Assembly (NCBI GenBank): GCA_963575745.1
Contig: CAUYUJ010014333.1
Span: 251,001-315,000 of the forward strand
From: Prorocentrum cordatum
Taxonomy: Eukaryota > Sar > Dinophyceae > Prorocentrales > Prorocentraceae
Direction: 5' to 3'
DNA: 64,000 nt
Shown: in pieces, positions 9,666 to 20,885 of the stretch
How the letters are laid out: each line of letters opens with the position of its first letter
How positions within the stretch are numbered: the stretch's first letter is position 1
Notes under the pieces: model-generated
The model's input: only the letters and a program-made list of their open reading frames with translations
What the model was told of the DNA's origin: nothing
Databases searched by the model: none
Made by a program: the position numbers and the translations under genes

Positions 9666-10600
9666 CAAACATCCTTATCGACGACATGGAACAAGTCACC
9701 GGCGACAATTAATCATTTGACCTGTCGATTGGGATCGCAAGTCAGGCATTGGGGTGGCATCCCCGCCAAACACGGATTGCAAACCCAAAGTGCACTCTGT
9801 AGTGTAACTTGTTTCAACGGTGGGCCATGAGTGAAACCAGCGGCGCAAGAGTGTCCCATCCCAAAGACGTCTGCAGGCGACCGTGGGGCCAAGAGGAGGA
9901 GGACGAGAAGGAGGAGGAGGTTACTGCCAAAGCTGCGAGGCGCATGCACGGCAACGACGTATGCGGCTGCGGCAACACGGCTCCACTCCACTCTGTGCGC
10001 CTGCGCGGTTACTTCACAAAGCACTTCAGCTAAGGGTACGGAGGCTGCTCGCCTCAACGCAGTCAAAGTCCCCGTGCTGCTGCTTATCCTCATGTGCCAT
10101 CCCTGTTCGTTTCTCCCTGCCCCATTCTTCGACCCCCGTGGTCACTCGCGCTGCTCTCGTGGCTTGTTGCTCGCACATCACTCGTCGCGCGTCCAGCTGT
10201 GCCCAGTCTCCCTGCGTTCCGGCACTCGTAGAAGTGTACGCCTGGGGCCTTCCCCTGGCTAGAACCATCGCGCGGGCTTACGAATCTCGGGCGCTCAAGT
10301 TCTAGGTAACCGAAGCGCTCTACAGCGCAGAAGAGGCGGTGGCGGTAGCGTCACATAAAGGGAGAGCCGCGCGACACCCTATGAACCATTGCTTGGCTGT
10401 GCAGTTCGACTGCCCTGGCACGCCTGACATAAAAGCTGCATACTGCAACAACAACATAGAAACAATACATCCACATCTACGATATATCAACTGTAGTGCC
10501 TGCTCCTCGAACAATGTTTGCACACAATGGGGTTCTTAATTCGTCTCGTTCAATAACTGGTTGGGTAGTTTCTGGATATTCGCCACGTTGCGGGCCCGGG
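9666..10600. other. No gene recognised
   Basis: Mostly unique sequence of moderate GC with a short GAGGAGGACGAG stretch near 9890. Several overlapping open frames of 60-140 codons exist in different frames, but none has a recognisable motif or a consistent codon bias. I see no RNA gene. Confidence 0.5.
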
Positions 10601-10808
10601 CCGTCTCGTGGGCGCCTCGTGGGCGCCCTGCGCGTGGAGGGCATGATGAGGTTGCGCTGCGTTGTCGCCCGTGTCGCCTCGTGGGCGCCCCGCGCTTGAG
10701 GGGTATGCCGCGGTTGCGCCGCATTGCCGCCCGTGCCGCTTCGTGGGCGCCCTGCGCTTTTGGGGCATGCCGCGGTTGCGCCGCGCTGCCGCCCGAGCCG
10801 CCTCGTAG
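10600..10808. repeat. ~62-bp tandem repeat, 3-4 copies
   Basis: Repeated blocks are GTTGCGCCGC, GCCGCCCGTGCCGC and TCGTGGGCGCCCTGCGC. Three well-aligned copies lie at about 10625-10805. Confidence 0.8.
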
Positions 10809-11005
10809 CTTACTCCGCTTGGCTTACACAGCATAGCTCACATCACATAGCTTACGCCCTATTGCTTCACCTACAATTCACACCGCATAGCTTACGCGAC
10901 GCAGCTCACACCACACAGTTTACTCCGTCTTGCTTTCACCTCCTCAACTCACACCGCCTAGCATATGCGACATCTAGCTTGCACCACATAGCTTACACTG
11001 CATAG
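10809..11005. repeat. Degenerate CATAGCTTACACC short-unit repeat
   Basis: Irregular repetition of CATAGCTTAC, CATAGCTCAC and GCAGCTCACACC every 14-28 bp. It lies directly next to the 62-bp array. Confidence 0.75.
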
Positions 11006-12220
11006 CAGCCACCCCCGCATTGCAATAACACACTGTTTCTGCTCCACGCTAGCTAACAGATGTACGATCATCGTTTGTTTGAATTGGATCGGATCTTATC
11101 GGCCGCGCCGAGGTGAAAAGGAAGGGCCCTGCACCGTTCGGGATGTCGAAAATGTATGCTTATGCAGATTTTGTTTTCTTCTGAGCCTCCAGGACAGTCT
11201 GACGATCCTGGCGAATCACGCGGCAAGTGCGGCACGCGGCGGCGGCGACGGCGACGCTGCCGGGGAGCGGCAGCCTGGCATGGTGGAGTTGCCAGAAGTG
11301 CGGCCCGCCCCGCGGAGGCATCCCCTGGCCTCTCGGCCTGCGCACGCTCTGGCAATCTGCTGCCCCCCTCGAGTTCTCCTACAATTCATTACTCGTCGTG
11401 CTGCCACACGGGGCGCTGCACAGGGGAGGGGCTTTTGTGGACCCGGCGAGCCCTAGCCACGGAGAGGCTCCAGAGGCCTCCTTGATCGGGGCGGCTCTAG
11501 AGGCCTCCTTGATGGGGGCGGAGTAGATGGGGTCGGAGGATCGCGCCGCATCGCCGATGCATGGGCGATGCGGCTCGATATGTGTTGTCCGATGTGCTTC
11601 ACGTCGACGTCGGAGCAGGAGGGTGGGGGGGGGGGATCCGCCGGCTTCTGCCCCAGATCACCGACGATCTGCCCTTATTTCTGCCCTGAGCTCTGTCCTC
11701 GACTTCGGCCTCTGGGGCCCGCCGTCGGGCCCCCGGGCCATCAGACATGGATCCGCACGCTTGTTGGCGGCACCCCTCCCTGTCTTGGGGGGGGCAAAGA
11801 GCTGGGCCAGTGGCAGCAGTGGGGCCAGAGAAAGCCTGCCCCGAACGGCCTCTGGAAGAACAAAGACATCCAGCTGGGTTCGTGCTCCCTAACTCGCAAG
11901 GGAAGAGGAACTATAGAGTACCAGTGACCCGCCGCCGTTGGGAGGCCGTCAGCCTGTGGGAGCCCGTCAGCGTGTTACTAATTCGTCTTAGTCCAGAGAC
12001 TTGGACGATAACAGGCTGATGGGTTCCCCAAGGCGGCTAATGTATGCTTGCCCCACCATGGTTCAGAAGGCTACTCAGAGCCTCAGAAGGCCAGAAGCCT
12101 CCTAAGCCTTCTGAGAAGGCCCGCCCCCGCTTCCCCCCTTCAGGACCAGCGGCGCCTTAATTTTGTCAATACAGAGTCCCCAAGAGTCCCGACCCTTCCC
12201 GACCCTTCCGAAGGGCCAGC
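11006..12220. other. No gene recognised; contains a GCCGATGCATCGGC-family element
   Basis: Positions 11528-11600 hold GGGTCGGAGGATCGCGCCGC and the CGCCGATGCATGGGCGATGC hairpin that recurs at 16.3, 40.7 and 51.7 kb. Near 11285-11340 a plus-strand frame contains WWSCQKCG, a C-x2-C reminiscent of a zinc knuckle, but without supporting context. Nothing else is supported. Confidence 0.45.
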
Positions 12221-12304
12221 TTCTATCGCGAGTCGTTTTTGGACCGTCCCAGAGCCCCGGCGAGGGCCCCTGGAATCCGAAAATGGCACAAAAAAAACTC
12301 CTGT

Positions 12305-15300
12305 CCTATAGTTTTGTCCGGCCATCCTGTGGTGTTGGGTCCTCGTTTTGAAGAGACAACGCCCCGCGTTACTTCCTTCCTCCTCATCCTCCCCCTACTC
12401 CCTCCTCCCATCCCTGCACCGTCTCTGCTTCGGCACACCCCTCACACGTTCCGTGGCCCCGCAAGGAGCTTCACCGGAGGTCACAGTGGTGCAGTTCGCA
12501 TTTGAGCGTCGCGCCCGATTCGGCACACCCCTCACACGTTTCGTGGCCCCGTAGGGAGCTGCACCGAAGGTCCCAGTGGTGCAGCTCGCATGTGGGCGTC
12601 GCGCCCGGTTCGGTACACCCCTAACACGTTTCTCGGCCCCATAGGGAGCTCCACCGAAGCTTTCCGCGGTGCAGTTCGCATGTGGGTGTCACGCCCGTTC
12701 GGCACACCCCTCACGCGTTTCGTGGCCCCATAGGCCATAAGGAGCTCCACCGAAGGTCTCCGCGGTGCAGTTCGCGTGTGGGCGTCACGCCAATTTCGGC
12801 ACACCCCTCACACGTTTCGTGGCCCCGTACGGAACTCCACCAAAGGTCCCAGTGGTACAATTCGCATGTGGGCGCCACGACCGTTTCGGCACACCCCTCA
12901 TACGTTTCGTGGCCCCCATAGGGAGCTCCACCGAAGGTCTCAGTGGTGCAGTTCGCATGTGGGCGTCACGCCCTTTCGGCACACCCCTCACACGTTTCGT
13001 GGCCCCATAGGACATAGGGAGCTCCGCCGAAGGTCCCAGTGGCGCAAATCGCATGTGGGCGTCATGCCCGTTTCGGCGCACCCCTCACACGTTCCGTGGC
13101 CTGGGTAGCTCGACCGAAGGTCCCATTGGTGCAGTTCGCGTGTGGGCGTCGCGCCCGGTTCGGCACACCCCTCACAAGTTTGGCGGCCCCATAGGTAGCT
13201 CCACCGAAGGTCCCAGTGGCGCAGTTCGCATGTGGGCGTCGCGCCCGTTTCAGCTCACCCCTCATACGTTTCGCGGCAAGGTCCCAGTGGGAGGGTTCAC
13301 ATGCACCTGCCCACCTCCCCAAATCGGCATGCCCCTCACACGTGTTGTGGCGTCATAGGGAGTTCCGCCGACGACGATCCTCACAACTGCGGCACTCACA
13401 ACTGCATCTGGTTGGGTCCTTCGCCAGGCTAATTTGTTTTCCAGCCATCCTGTGGTGTTGGGTCCTCGTTTTGATGAGCCTGTGCTCGCGACTCCCTCAC
13501 TCAATCACTCCGCATCCTCCCCCCTCCTCCCATCCCTGCCTCTGCCCTCCGCACCAGTCAGCCATTGCGGAACACCCGATCACACGCTTCGCGGCCCCAT
13601 ACGGAGCTCCGCCGAAGGCCCCAGTGGCAGGGTTGATATGCGTCCGCGAGACCCATGTCGGCACACCCCTCACAAGTTTCGTGGCCCCATAGGGAGCGCC
13701 GCAGAAGGCCCAAGTTGCAGGGTTTACACGGCCCCGCGCGATTCAGATCGGCACACCTCGCGCACGTTTCGTGGCCCCATAGGCCATAGGGAGCTCCGCC
13801 GAAGGTCCCAGTGGCGCAATTCGCATGTGGGCGCCATGCCCGTTTCGGCGCACCCCTCACACGTTCCGCGGCCTGGGTAGCTCGACCGAAGGTCCCAGTG
13901 GTGCAGTTCGCATGTGGGCGTCGCGCCCGGTTCGGTACACCCCTAACACGTTTCTCGGCCCCATAGGGAGCTCCACCGAAGCTTTCCGCGGTGCAGTTCG
14001 CATGTGGGTGTCACGCCCGTTCGGCACACCCCTCACGCGTTTCGTGGCCCCATAGGCCATAAGGAGCTCCACCGAAGGTCTCCGCGGTGCAGTTCGCGTG
14101 TGGGCGTCACGCCAATTTCGGCACACCCCTCACACGTTTCGTGGCCCCGTACGGAACTCCACCAAAGGTCCCAGTGGTACAATTCGCATGTGGGCGCCAC
14201 GACCGTTTCGGCACACCCCTCATACGTTTCGTGGCCCCCATAGGGAGCTCCACCGAAGGTCTCAGTGGTGCAATTCGCATGTGGGCGTCACGCCCTTTCG
14301 GCACACCCCTCACAAGTTTCGTGGCCCCATAGGGAGCGCCGCAGAAGGCCCAAGTTGCAGGGTTTACACGGCCCCGCGCGATTCAGATCGGCACACCTCG
14401 CGCACGTTTCGTGGCCCCAGAGGCCATAGGGAGCTCCGCCGAAGGTCCCAGTGGCGCAATTCGCATGTGGGCGTCATGCCCGTTTCGGCGCACCCCTCAC
14501 ACGTTCCGTGGCCTGGGTAGCTCGACCGAAGGTCCCATTGGTGCAGTTCGCATGTGGGCGTCGCGCCCGGTTCGGCACACCCCTCACAAGTTTGGTGGCC
14601 CCATAGGTAGCTCCACCGAAGGTCCCAGTGGCGCAGTTCGCATGTGGGCGTCGCGCCCGTTTCAGCTCACCCCTCATACGTTTCGCGGCAAGGTCCCAGT
14701 GGGAGGGTTCACATGCACCTGCCCACCTCCCCAAATCGGCATGCCCCTCACACGTGTTGTGGCGTCATAGGGAGTTCCGCCGACGACGATCCTCACAACT
14801 GCGGCACTCACAACTGCATCTGGTTGGGTCCTTCGCCAGGCTAATTTGTTTGCCAGCCATCCTGTGGTGTTGGGTCCTCGTTTTGATGAGCCTGTGCTCG
14901 CGACTCCCTCACTCAATCACTCCGCATGCTCCCCCTCCTCCCATCCCTGCCTCTGCCCTCCGCACCAGTCAGCCATTGCGGAACACCCGATCACACGCTT
15001 CGCGGCCCCATAAGGAGCTCCGCCGAAGGCCCCAGTGACAGGGTTGATATGCGTCCGCGAGACCCATGTCGGCACACTCCTCACAAGTTTCGTGGCCCCA
15101 TAGGGAGCGCCGCAGAAGGCCCAAGTTGCAGGGTTTACACGGCCCCGCGCGATTCAGATCGGCACACCTCGCGCACGTTTCGCGGCCCCATAGGGAGTTC
15201 CACCGAAGGCCCCAGAGGCGGCGTTCGCGTGCGTTCGTGGCCCCACAGGGAACCCCACCGAAGGCCCCAATCGCTGCATTAGCATGCGCTCACTGCGCGT

Positions 15301-15425
15301 ATTCCAGTACATTCCTGACACGTTTCGTGGCCCTATATGAACCTCATCCGAAGACGATACTCGAAACTGCATTACTCACAATCCATGTGGCTGGGTCCTT
15401 CGCCAAGCTAATTTTTACGACGCGA
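12305..15425 (+). repeat. ~90-bp satellite with conserved end modules (array 1)
   Basis: Units of roughly 80-90 bp carry CACACCCCTCACACGTTTCG, TGGCCCCATAGGGAGCTCC, ACCGAAGGTCCCAGTGG and GCATGTGGGCGTC. The array contains a duplicated block: about 12600-12950 matches about 13920-14270 (shift 1322), and later parts match with a shift of 1412, the difference being one inserted unit. It is punctuated by a non-repeated end module at about 13365-13480, 14777-14890 and (partial) 15345-15420. The same family occurs inverted at 44.1-46.5 kb. Open frames across it are repeat artefacts. Confidence 0.93.
13365..13480 (+). repeat. Satellite end module
   Basis: Non-repetitive module containing CTCACAACTGCATCTGGTTG, GGTCCTTCGCCAGGCTAATT and CCATCCTGTGGTGTTGGGTC. 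Matching modules lie at 14777-14890 and 15345-15420 (plus) and, complementary, at about 42940-43030, 45275-45430 and 46525-46575. It always sits at the edge of satellite arrays. Confidence 0.85.
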
Positions 15426-15499
15426 GCACCCCCCTCGACGAACCCCTGGTCAGCAGAGGCCCTCCACACACCGAGCAGGGCGAGCGGTGTCCCAGGGGC

Positions 15500-15745
15500 C
15501 AAAACCTCCGAAAGGGCAACGATGGCGACGACGGCGACGACGACGACGACGACAGCGGCGACGACGACGACAACGACGACGACCACCACCACCACCACCA
15601 CCACGACGACGACGACGACGACCGCGACGACGACGACGACGACAACGACGACGACGAGGACAACGACCACGACCACGACGACGACGACGACGACCACGAC
15701 GACGACGACAATGACGACGGCGGCGGCAACAGCGACGACCCACGA
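15500..15745. repeat. GAC trinucleotide array
   Basis: (GAC)n with ACC runs near 15580-15605. The poly-Val, -Thr or -Arg frames are artefacts. Confidence 0.95.
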
Positions 15746-16260
15746 TCGCAGTGGCGCGCCACGCGCTCGCGGGCCGCCCACGACGGCGACAGCGGCGGAG
15801 GCTTAGCAGGCCCGCCTCGGGGGCGCCCGCAAGCGCCAGTGGCGCCACGACGGCCGTGGCGCCGCGCGCGGGCAGGCCGTCCAGGTTCAAGTTCTCGAGG
15901 ATGTACCTGTTGCGCCGGGGGCCCAGGGGTGATTCTCTGGCAGCTCATGGGGGTCTCCTATGCCATCCTGCTGGCTCTGGCGATTCGACGCCAGCCGACG
16001 CCAGTGGACGCGAATCGACGCCAGTGGGCGCTAGTCGACGCTAAACGCAAATGCATTCTGAAACAATTGTGAGGACATGCGCAGCTCCCCTGAGTTGCTA
16101 CCGAAGATGGGGCCCTGAGGGGCGAGTGAGCGAGGGACCACCAGTGCGGATAAGCGTCTGGGCCTACCTTTCGCGTCCAGGTTTCAGCGGTCGCGCCCTG
16201 TGGGATGGGGCTTGCTTTGACGTCCAAGGTTCTCACATCCTGCCCTTGCATCAGTACTAT
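15746..16260. other. No gene recognised
   Basis: GC-rich unique sequence with several GACGCCAGT/CGACGC direct repeats near 15985-16040 (similar to 48915-49040). No supported gene. Confidence 0.45.
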
Positions 16261-16261
16261 G

Positions 16262-16410
16262 GGTTTGGACGGAAGATGGGGTCAGAGGCTCGGGCGCGTT
16301 CGCCGATGCATCGGCGTTGCGGCTCGATGTTGAGCCCGACTTTCTCCACGCCGACGCCGCCGATGCTTCACAGACGTCGTCGGCGCATCGGCGATGCATT
16401 TGCGATGCTC
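16262..16410. repeat. GCCGATGCATCGGC-family element
   Basis: Starts with GGGTCAGAGGCTCGGGCGCG and contains CGCCGATGCATCGGCGTTGC and GGCGCATCGGCGATGCATTT, capable of forming hairpins. Relatives lie at 11528-11600, 40735-40805 and 51700-51880. Confidence 0.65.
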
Positions 16411-16629
16411 GGCGGTCGAAAGATGGGACACCGATGGGATGGGGCTCAACGATAGGAAGCGCTCACGGGCAAATTTGCACTTGTTTGAATCTCCTCGTCC
16501 TCCGGGGCCCCATCCCTCGGGGCTCCATCTCTGAGCCGCTGTTTTTGCGGGTGCCCCCGGGATGTGGGCGGCCTTCGGAAGCCTCCCGGGACCTACAGGG
16601 GCCTCCAGAGTCGAGGGACATCTGGAGAC

Positions 16630-16884
16630 AACCAGGAGCCCGACGACGTCTGGTGCCAGAAGCGGCACGACAACTCTTGTCGCCGTGTTGAGCCAAATCT
16701 CGACCCTATTCTGCCCCAGGTCAATCCAGACCCGGGTCGGTCAGGCCAGGCCTTGCAAGATTCTGAAAAATCCTGGAGGACCTGGCAGGATCCTGCACCC
16801 ACACCCTGGTCAAGGCAACCCTGGCCCTGCAGGATCCTGCACGATCCGGCGCTCTGACTGACCCCCGTTTGCATGGACCCCCAT
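16630..16884. repeat. GGGTCAGT TIR element, copy 2
   Basis: Shares GGCACGACAACTCTTGTCGC, CAGACCCGGGTCGGTCAGG, the TGCAGGATCCTGC interior and the GCGCTCTGACTGACCCCCG end with the copy at 8255-8580. Confidence 0.78.
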
Positions 16885-17278
16885 CTCAAGGCTGGACCTC
16901 TGCTTAATGCGACTGTTTGCAACAGTGCGTCCTACGGGGGTGACTCCGCCTGCTTGAAACAGACGCCAAAAACAACCAAGATCTGCTCCGAGGGCCCGCG
17001 CCGATCGACAAAACAATGAATAAGAAAACGATCACCATCTGCTTGGACGGTTTGGCCTGGGGCGGTCTGCACAGCCATCGCGCCGCCGCTGGCGGCGCCT
17101 CCTGGGCCAGGGCGACGAGGAGGTATCGGTGCCTACGCCCCCCGTGGCTTGGCCGGGGAAGCAACTGCACAGCCCTGGGCCCGGGAGGGGGCCCGACCAG
17201 GGGAGGTGGATGCCCTGCCCCTGTGGCCGGCCCTGCGTCCTAAGGCCCAAAAACGTCGCATCCCGTCGGACGCGCCAG
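16885..17278. other. No gene recognised
   Basis: GC-rich unique sequence. Open frames on both strands over 17016-17250 overlap each other and carry no motif. Confidence 0.4.
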
Positions 17279-17282
17279 GCCT

Positions 17283-17515
17283 AGAAGAAGAAGAAGAAGA
17301 AGAAGAAAAAGATGAAGAAGAAGAAGAAGACGAAGAAGAATAATAAGAAACGCCATAAACAAGAGATTGTGGCGCTCCGCCCGGATTTCTTGGATCTGCG
17401 CTGGACCCCCTCCCTGGCGTGCTCCGCGCGCGATCCAAGGAATCCGCGCGGACCGCCAACAGTTTATGTTTATGTCGTTTCTTCTTTTTCTTCTTCTTCT
17501 TCGTCTTCTTCGGCC
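17283..17515. mobile_element. Foldback element with ~100-bp inverted arms
   Basis: The left arm (about 17283-17406) runs from an AAG array through GAAACGCCATAAACAAGAGA to CGGATTTCTTGGATC. The right arm (about 17424-17515) is its inverted copy: GATCCAAGGAATCCGCGCGG, then GTTTATGTTTATGTCGTTTC, then a CTT array. The loop is under 20 bp. Identity is about 80% by eye, with small gaps in the AAG tract. No coding capacity. Confidence 0.85.
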
Positions 17516-18540
17516 ACTGCTTTTCCTCGTGGGCCCCGTCCGCCGCGTCTCCGTGGCAGCGGGCGCGCCTCCCTCCCCCGTCCCAGCCTCGCGCGCCGCG
17601 CCCCGCGAGGTGCGACGAGCGCCCATCCTCGCTCGGACGTGCATCAAGTGGGCGGGCGACACATGGGGGGGAAGACGTTTACCTTTCCTGTCCCCTGTGG
17701 GCCCCAGGGAGCCCCTGTAGGACCCCATTAAGGCACAAGTGGTGCACCCTTCCTAAACCCACCCATGTGTGGCACCCATCACTCGACGCACGACTCGCGC
17801 CTTCGCGAGACCACCTGGGAGAAGGACAGCTAAGCGCGAAGTGGTAGTGGGCGAAGTGCTGCCGGGCGGCCAATCTCCCAGACATCCGACGACGTGATTC
17901 TTCAATCCGCGGCCGCACAGCTTCGGACCCCATCTTGGCGGCGAGCAGAGGGGCAGAGGGGGGCAGGGGGAGGGGGGAAGGCGCCTTCTAAGAAGCAGCC
18001 TCCTGCTGAGAAGGCTTCCCCCTTACCCCCCTCTGCGAGTGGCTGACCTTCCCTGGGGGCAACTTCTCGCCCTGGTTCCATGCTTGATGGCCCGTGGAGT
18101 CCGAAACTCTGCCCCCCCCCGGGAGCTGACAGAACGGAAAGAGCAGGCCGAGGCCGAACCCCAAACCCATCGTCGGAGGCCTGAGCTTCTCGTCGCCCGC
18201 GGGCCGTCTGCGCGCAAGCCCGAAGCCTCGCCAGCAGGGGCTCGCGCGAAGGCAGTTAGGGCTCCCGAAGCTTGTGAATCATTTGAGGGAGAGGCACCCC
18301 TACCGCTGCTCGAGCTCTCGTCGCCCTGGCCGGACATTCCTCGTGAGTTCTGGTCAGCAAGCACCCGAGAGAGGTCCAGGGAGTAGCGGTACAGTCAAAT
18401 CTGAGAGTGCGGATGCGCAATGTGGAAGCGGGCCCCTTGGACGCCCATGTCGAAGCTTTCCGAGCGGGGCTGGCAGTCGAAAAGGGTCGAGGATGGACCG
18501 AGAAGGCAAGGATGCAAGGGTACCCCGGATGGCATAATAA
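17516..18540. other. No convincing gene
   Basis: GC-rich. The plus-strand frame 18039-18386 has plausible codon use (E/R/A-rich, ending PREFWSASTRERSRE) but no recognisable domain and no clear splice context. Poly-G/C tracts lie near 17945-17980. Confidence 0.35.
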
Positions 18541-19080
18541 TCATCGGGGGGGAGGCGACTAACCTTCCCACGGAGCGTCCCCATCACCCTCCCACCGCTC
18601 CCCAACGCGCGTCCGACTCTCTCTCTCTCTCTCAAAACTGCCATCCCCCCCCCCAATCCCCCCCCCCGACGGCACGCGCCCATCCCCCCCTTCGAACCCA
18701 AGAGGGGGCGACCGTTTCGCCATCCGGAGTACCCTCTTGGGAAAGTTGCCCATCCTCACTATCGATATCGACTGTGGCGGCATCGGCACGGTCCCCCCGA
18801 AGCCGAGTGCCACCCTCCACCGCGACTCCGCGGACGGGCGGCAGCAGAGCGAGGCTCCTGCAGGCCGTCCGCGGGGCCGACCGAGCAGCTGCCGGAGCCG
18901 ACGCGCCCAGCCAGAGTGCGAGGGCAGAGCTCGGGACACGGCAGGCGAACGGCAGAGACAGGAGAGGAAGACGGACAGGGAGGAGAAGGCAGATCCGGAG
19001 GGCCCAGAGGCTCTGGTGGCAAACGAACGCAGAGGAGGAGGAGGAGGAGGAGGACCATCGCATCTGATTTAATAGGGTTT
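18541..19080. other. Low-complexity C-rich stretch, no gene
   Basis: Contains CT dinucleotide and poly-C runs (18619-18690) and ends in a GGA microsatellite (19031-19053). Open frames in both directions are compositional. Confidence 0.45.
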
Positions 19081-19660
19081 TAATTCGGCGACTGACCGCC
19101 TCGAGCCCCTGACGTCTTCGCGCCTCTCCGAGAGAATGGAACACGAGAGAACTTCGCAGGAGGACTTCGCAGGAGGAGGGGGGGCGAGGAGCAGAACACA
19201 AGTGGTAGAACAAGACGGGCAGATCGGATCGGGTGGGCAGACCCAGGCAGGTCGGAAGGCGGGCCCAGCCGACGAGGTCGAGCAGGCGGGTTGCTGAAGC
19301 GTGGGCCCTGCATGAATCGCGAGGAAGTCGCGAGCGATAGCGCGATTCCCAAGGAAGTCGTGAGAGAAGCCAAAGCGAGAGCGTGATTCCTGAGCGCCGA
19401 TGGCGCATCGTCTGAATAAATTGCGAGGAAGTCCCACGCCAGAGCGTGATGCGTCCATGAATTGTGAGGAAGTCCCGCGCGAGAGCGTGATTTGGGAATA
19501 CACTGTGAGGAAGTAATAGCGGGAGACGTTGTTGTTGTAAACTGGGGACCAGGGGCACAATTTGAGCCCCGTGACTTTGCCTGATTTCAATTTGTTATTA
19601 TTTTTTCTTTTAAACAAAGGTGCGAACCCCGGGGGAGCACTTCAATTGGAAAAACAAATG
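19081..19660. repeat. Degenerate ~46-bp tandem repeat within unique sequence
   Basis: From about 19310 to 19525, blocks of the form TGAATTGTGAGGAAGTCCCG and CGAGAGCGTGATT recur four times with divergence. The rest (19081-19310, 19526-19660) shows nothing recognisable. Confidence 0.6.
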
Positions 19661-19689
19661 GTAACCAGAGGGGTGGATCTCCAGTAATA

Positions 19690-19726
19690 AGATTTCATCA
19701 ACAGCAACATCAGCATCAACATCATT

Positions 19727-19759
<33 letters not shown>

Positions 19760-19835
19760 GTCATCATCATCGTCATCATCGTCATCATCGTCATCATCAT
19801 CATCATCATCACCAACAACAACACCGACAACAGCA
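19690..19835. repeat. CAT trinucleotide array
   Basis: (ATC)n with CGT variants from about 19700 to 19812, flanked by AACAGCAAC repeats. Confidence 0.95.
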
Positions 19836-19856
19836 GCAACAATACCAAAACGCCAT

Positions 19857-19965
19857 CATGCTTTATTTGTGAGTCGCCCGGATCTGACGACCAGGCGTCG
19901 GAGAGCGCAGGGCGCGCGCGCGGCGCCAGTCATCACCTCTCGCAGCAAGCCCGCGGGGCGGGCAC
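19857..19965. repeat. Dispersed 'TCATCACCTCTC' element
   Basis: Contains GACGACCAGGCGT and GCCAGTCATCACCTCTCGCA. Parts recur at 38030-38070 (GACGACCAGGCGTTCG) and 39225-39290 (GCCATCACCTCTCAAAGCAG), each linked to a GAGCGGGCA-like end. Confidence 0.6.
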
Positions 19966-20004
19966 GGAGCCCTCTGGCAGCGCCAGGCCGTGATGCGCCA
20001 GGAT

Positions 20005-20136
20005 CTCCTGGCAGCGACGACGAAGACGACAACGACGACGAACACGACGACGAACACGACGACGATGGCAACGGCGCCGGCGACGGCGTCGGCGTCGGCG
20101 ACGGCGACGACGGCAACGACGCCGACGGCGGCGGCC

Positions 20137-20176
<40 letters not shown>

Positions 20177-20390
20177 AAGCGGCAGCGACGGCGGCGGTGA
20201 CGGCGACGGTGGCGGCGACGGCGGCGGCGGCGGAGACGGCGGCGACGGCGGCGACGGCGACGGCGGCGACGACGACGGCGGCGACGACGACGGCGGCGGC
20301 GGCGACGACGACGACGACGGAAGCGGCGGCGGCGGCGGCGACGACGGCGGCGACGACGGCGACGGCGACGACGGCGGCAGCGGCACTACC
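20005..20390. repeat. GAC/GGC trinucleotide array
   Basis: Imperfect (GAC)n, (GGC)n repeats. Asp/Gly-, Thr/Ala- and Ser/Pro-rich frames are artefacts. Confidence 0.95.
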
Positions 20391-20507
20391 TCGAGGGGAC
20401 CTCCTAGGGATTTCCTGGACATGTTCAAAGGGTTCTCGAAGGCTTTCGGGCCCCCAGGCTGTTCTTTATCGGTTTCCCGTGGTGCTCCCCATGACCTGGG
20501 GGGGGCC

Positions 20508-20693
20508 TGAAAGTCGTAGAACCCGAGCTGCGGCACAGAGGCCGGACGAAACGGGACGACGTCGACGAACACGACGCCGGCGGCGACGGCGGCGGCGCGG
20601 GTCTCCTGCAGGTCTTGCCGCACCTCCTGGACCCGCTCTGGGAGCCCGCGGTCGGCGGGGCACCCCCGGGCGAGCGGCTTCAGAGGGGCGCTC
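20508..20693 (-). CDS. Candidate internal exon, unknown protein
   Basis: The minus strand gives an open stretch with strong GC3 bias and a natural composition: an amphipathic segment around ERVQEVRQDLQETRAAAVAA followed by a hydrophobic strand GVVFVDVV. The frame then continues into poly-Pro/Ser repeat DNA, so the exon probably ends near 20508. The upstream end abuts a TCC array. No family recognised. Isolated, so confidence is low. Confidence 0.35.
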
Positions 20694-20694
20694 A

Positions 20695-20885
20695 CAGCTC
20701 CTCCTCCTCCTCCTCCTCATTCTCCTCCTCTTCATCCTCCCCCTCCTCCATCCTTCTCCTCCTCCTCCTCCATCCATCTCCTCCTCCTCCATCCATCTCA
20801 ACCCCTCCTCCATCCATCTCCTCCTCCTCCTCCTCCTGAGCCACTGAGCCACTGAGCCACTGAGCCATCTCCTCCTCCTGAGCCA
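20695..20885. repeat. TCC microsatellite with 9-bp GAGCCACTG repeats
   Basis: (CTC)n/(TCC)n with CCATCCAT variants; GAGCCACTGAGCCACTG follows at 20839-20892. Confidence 0.9.
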
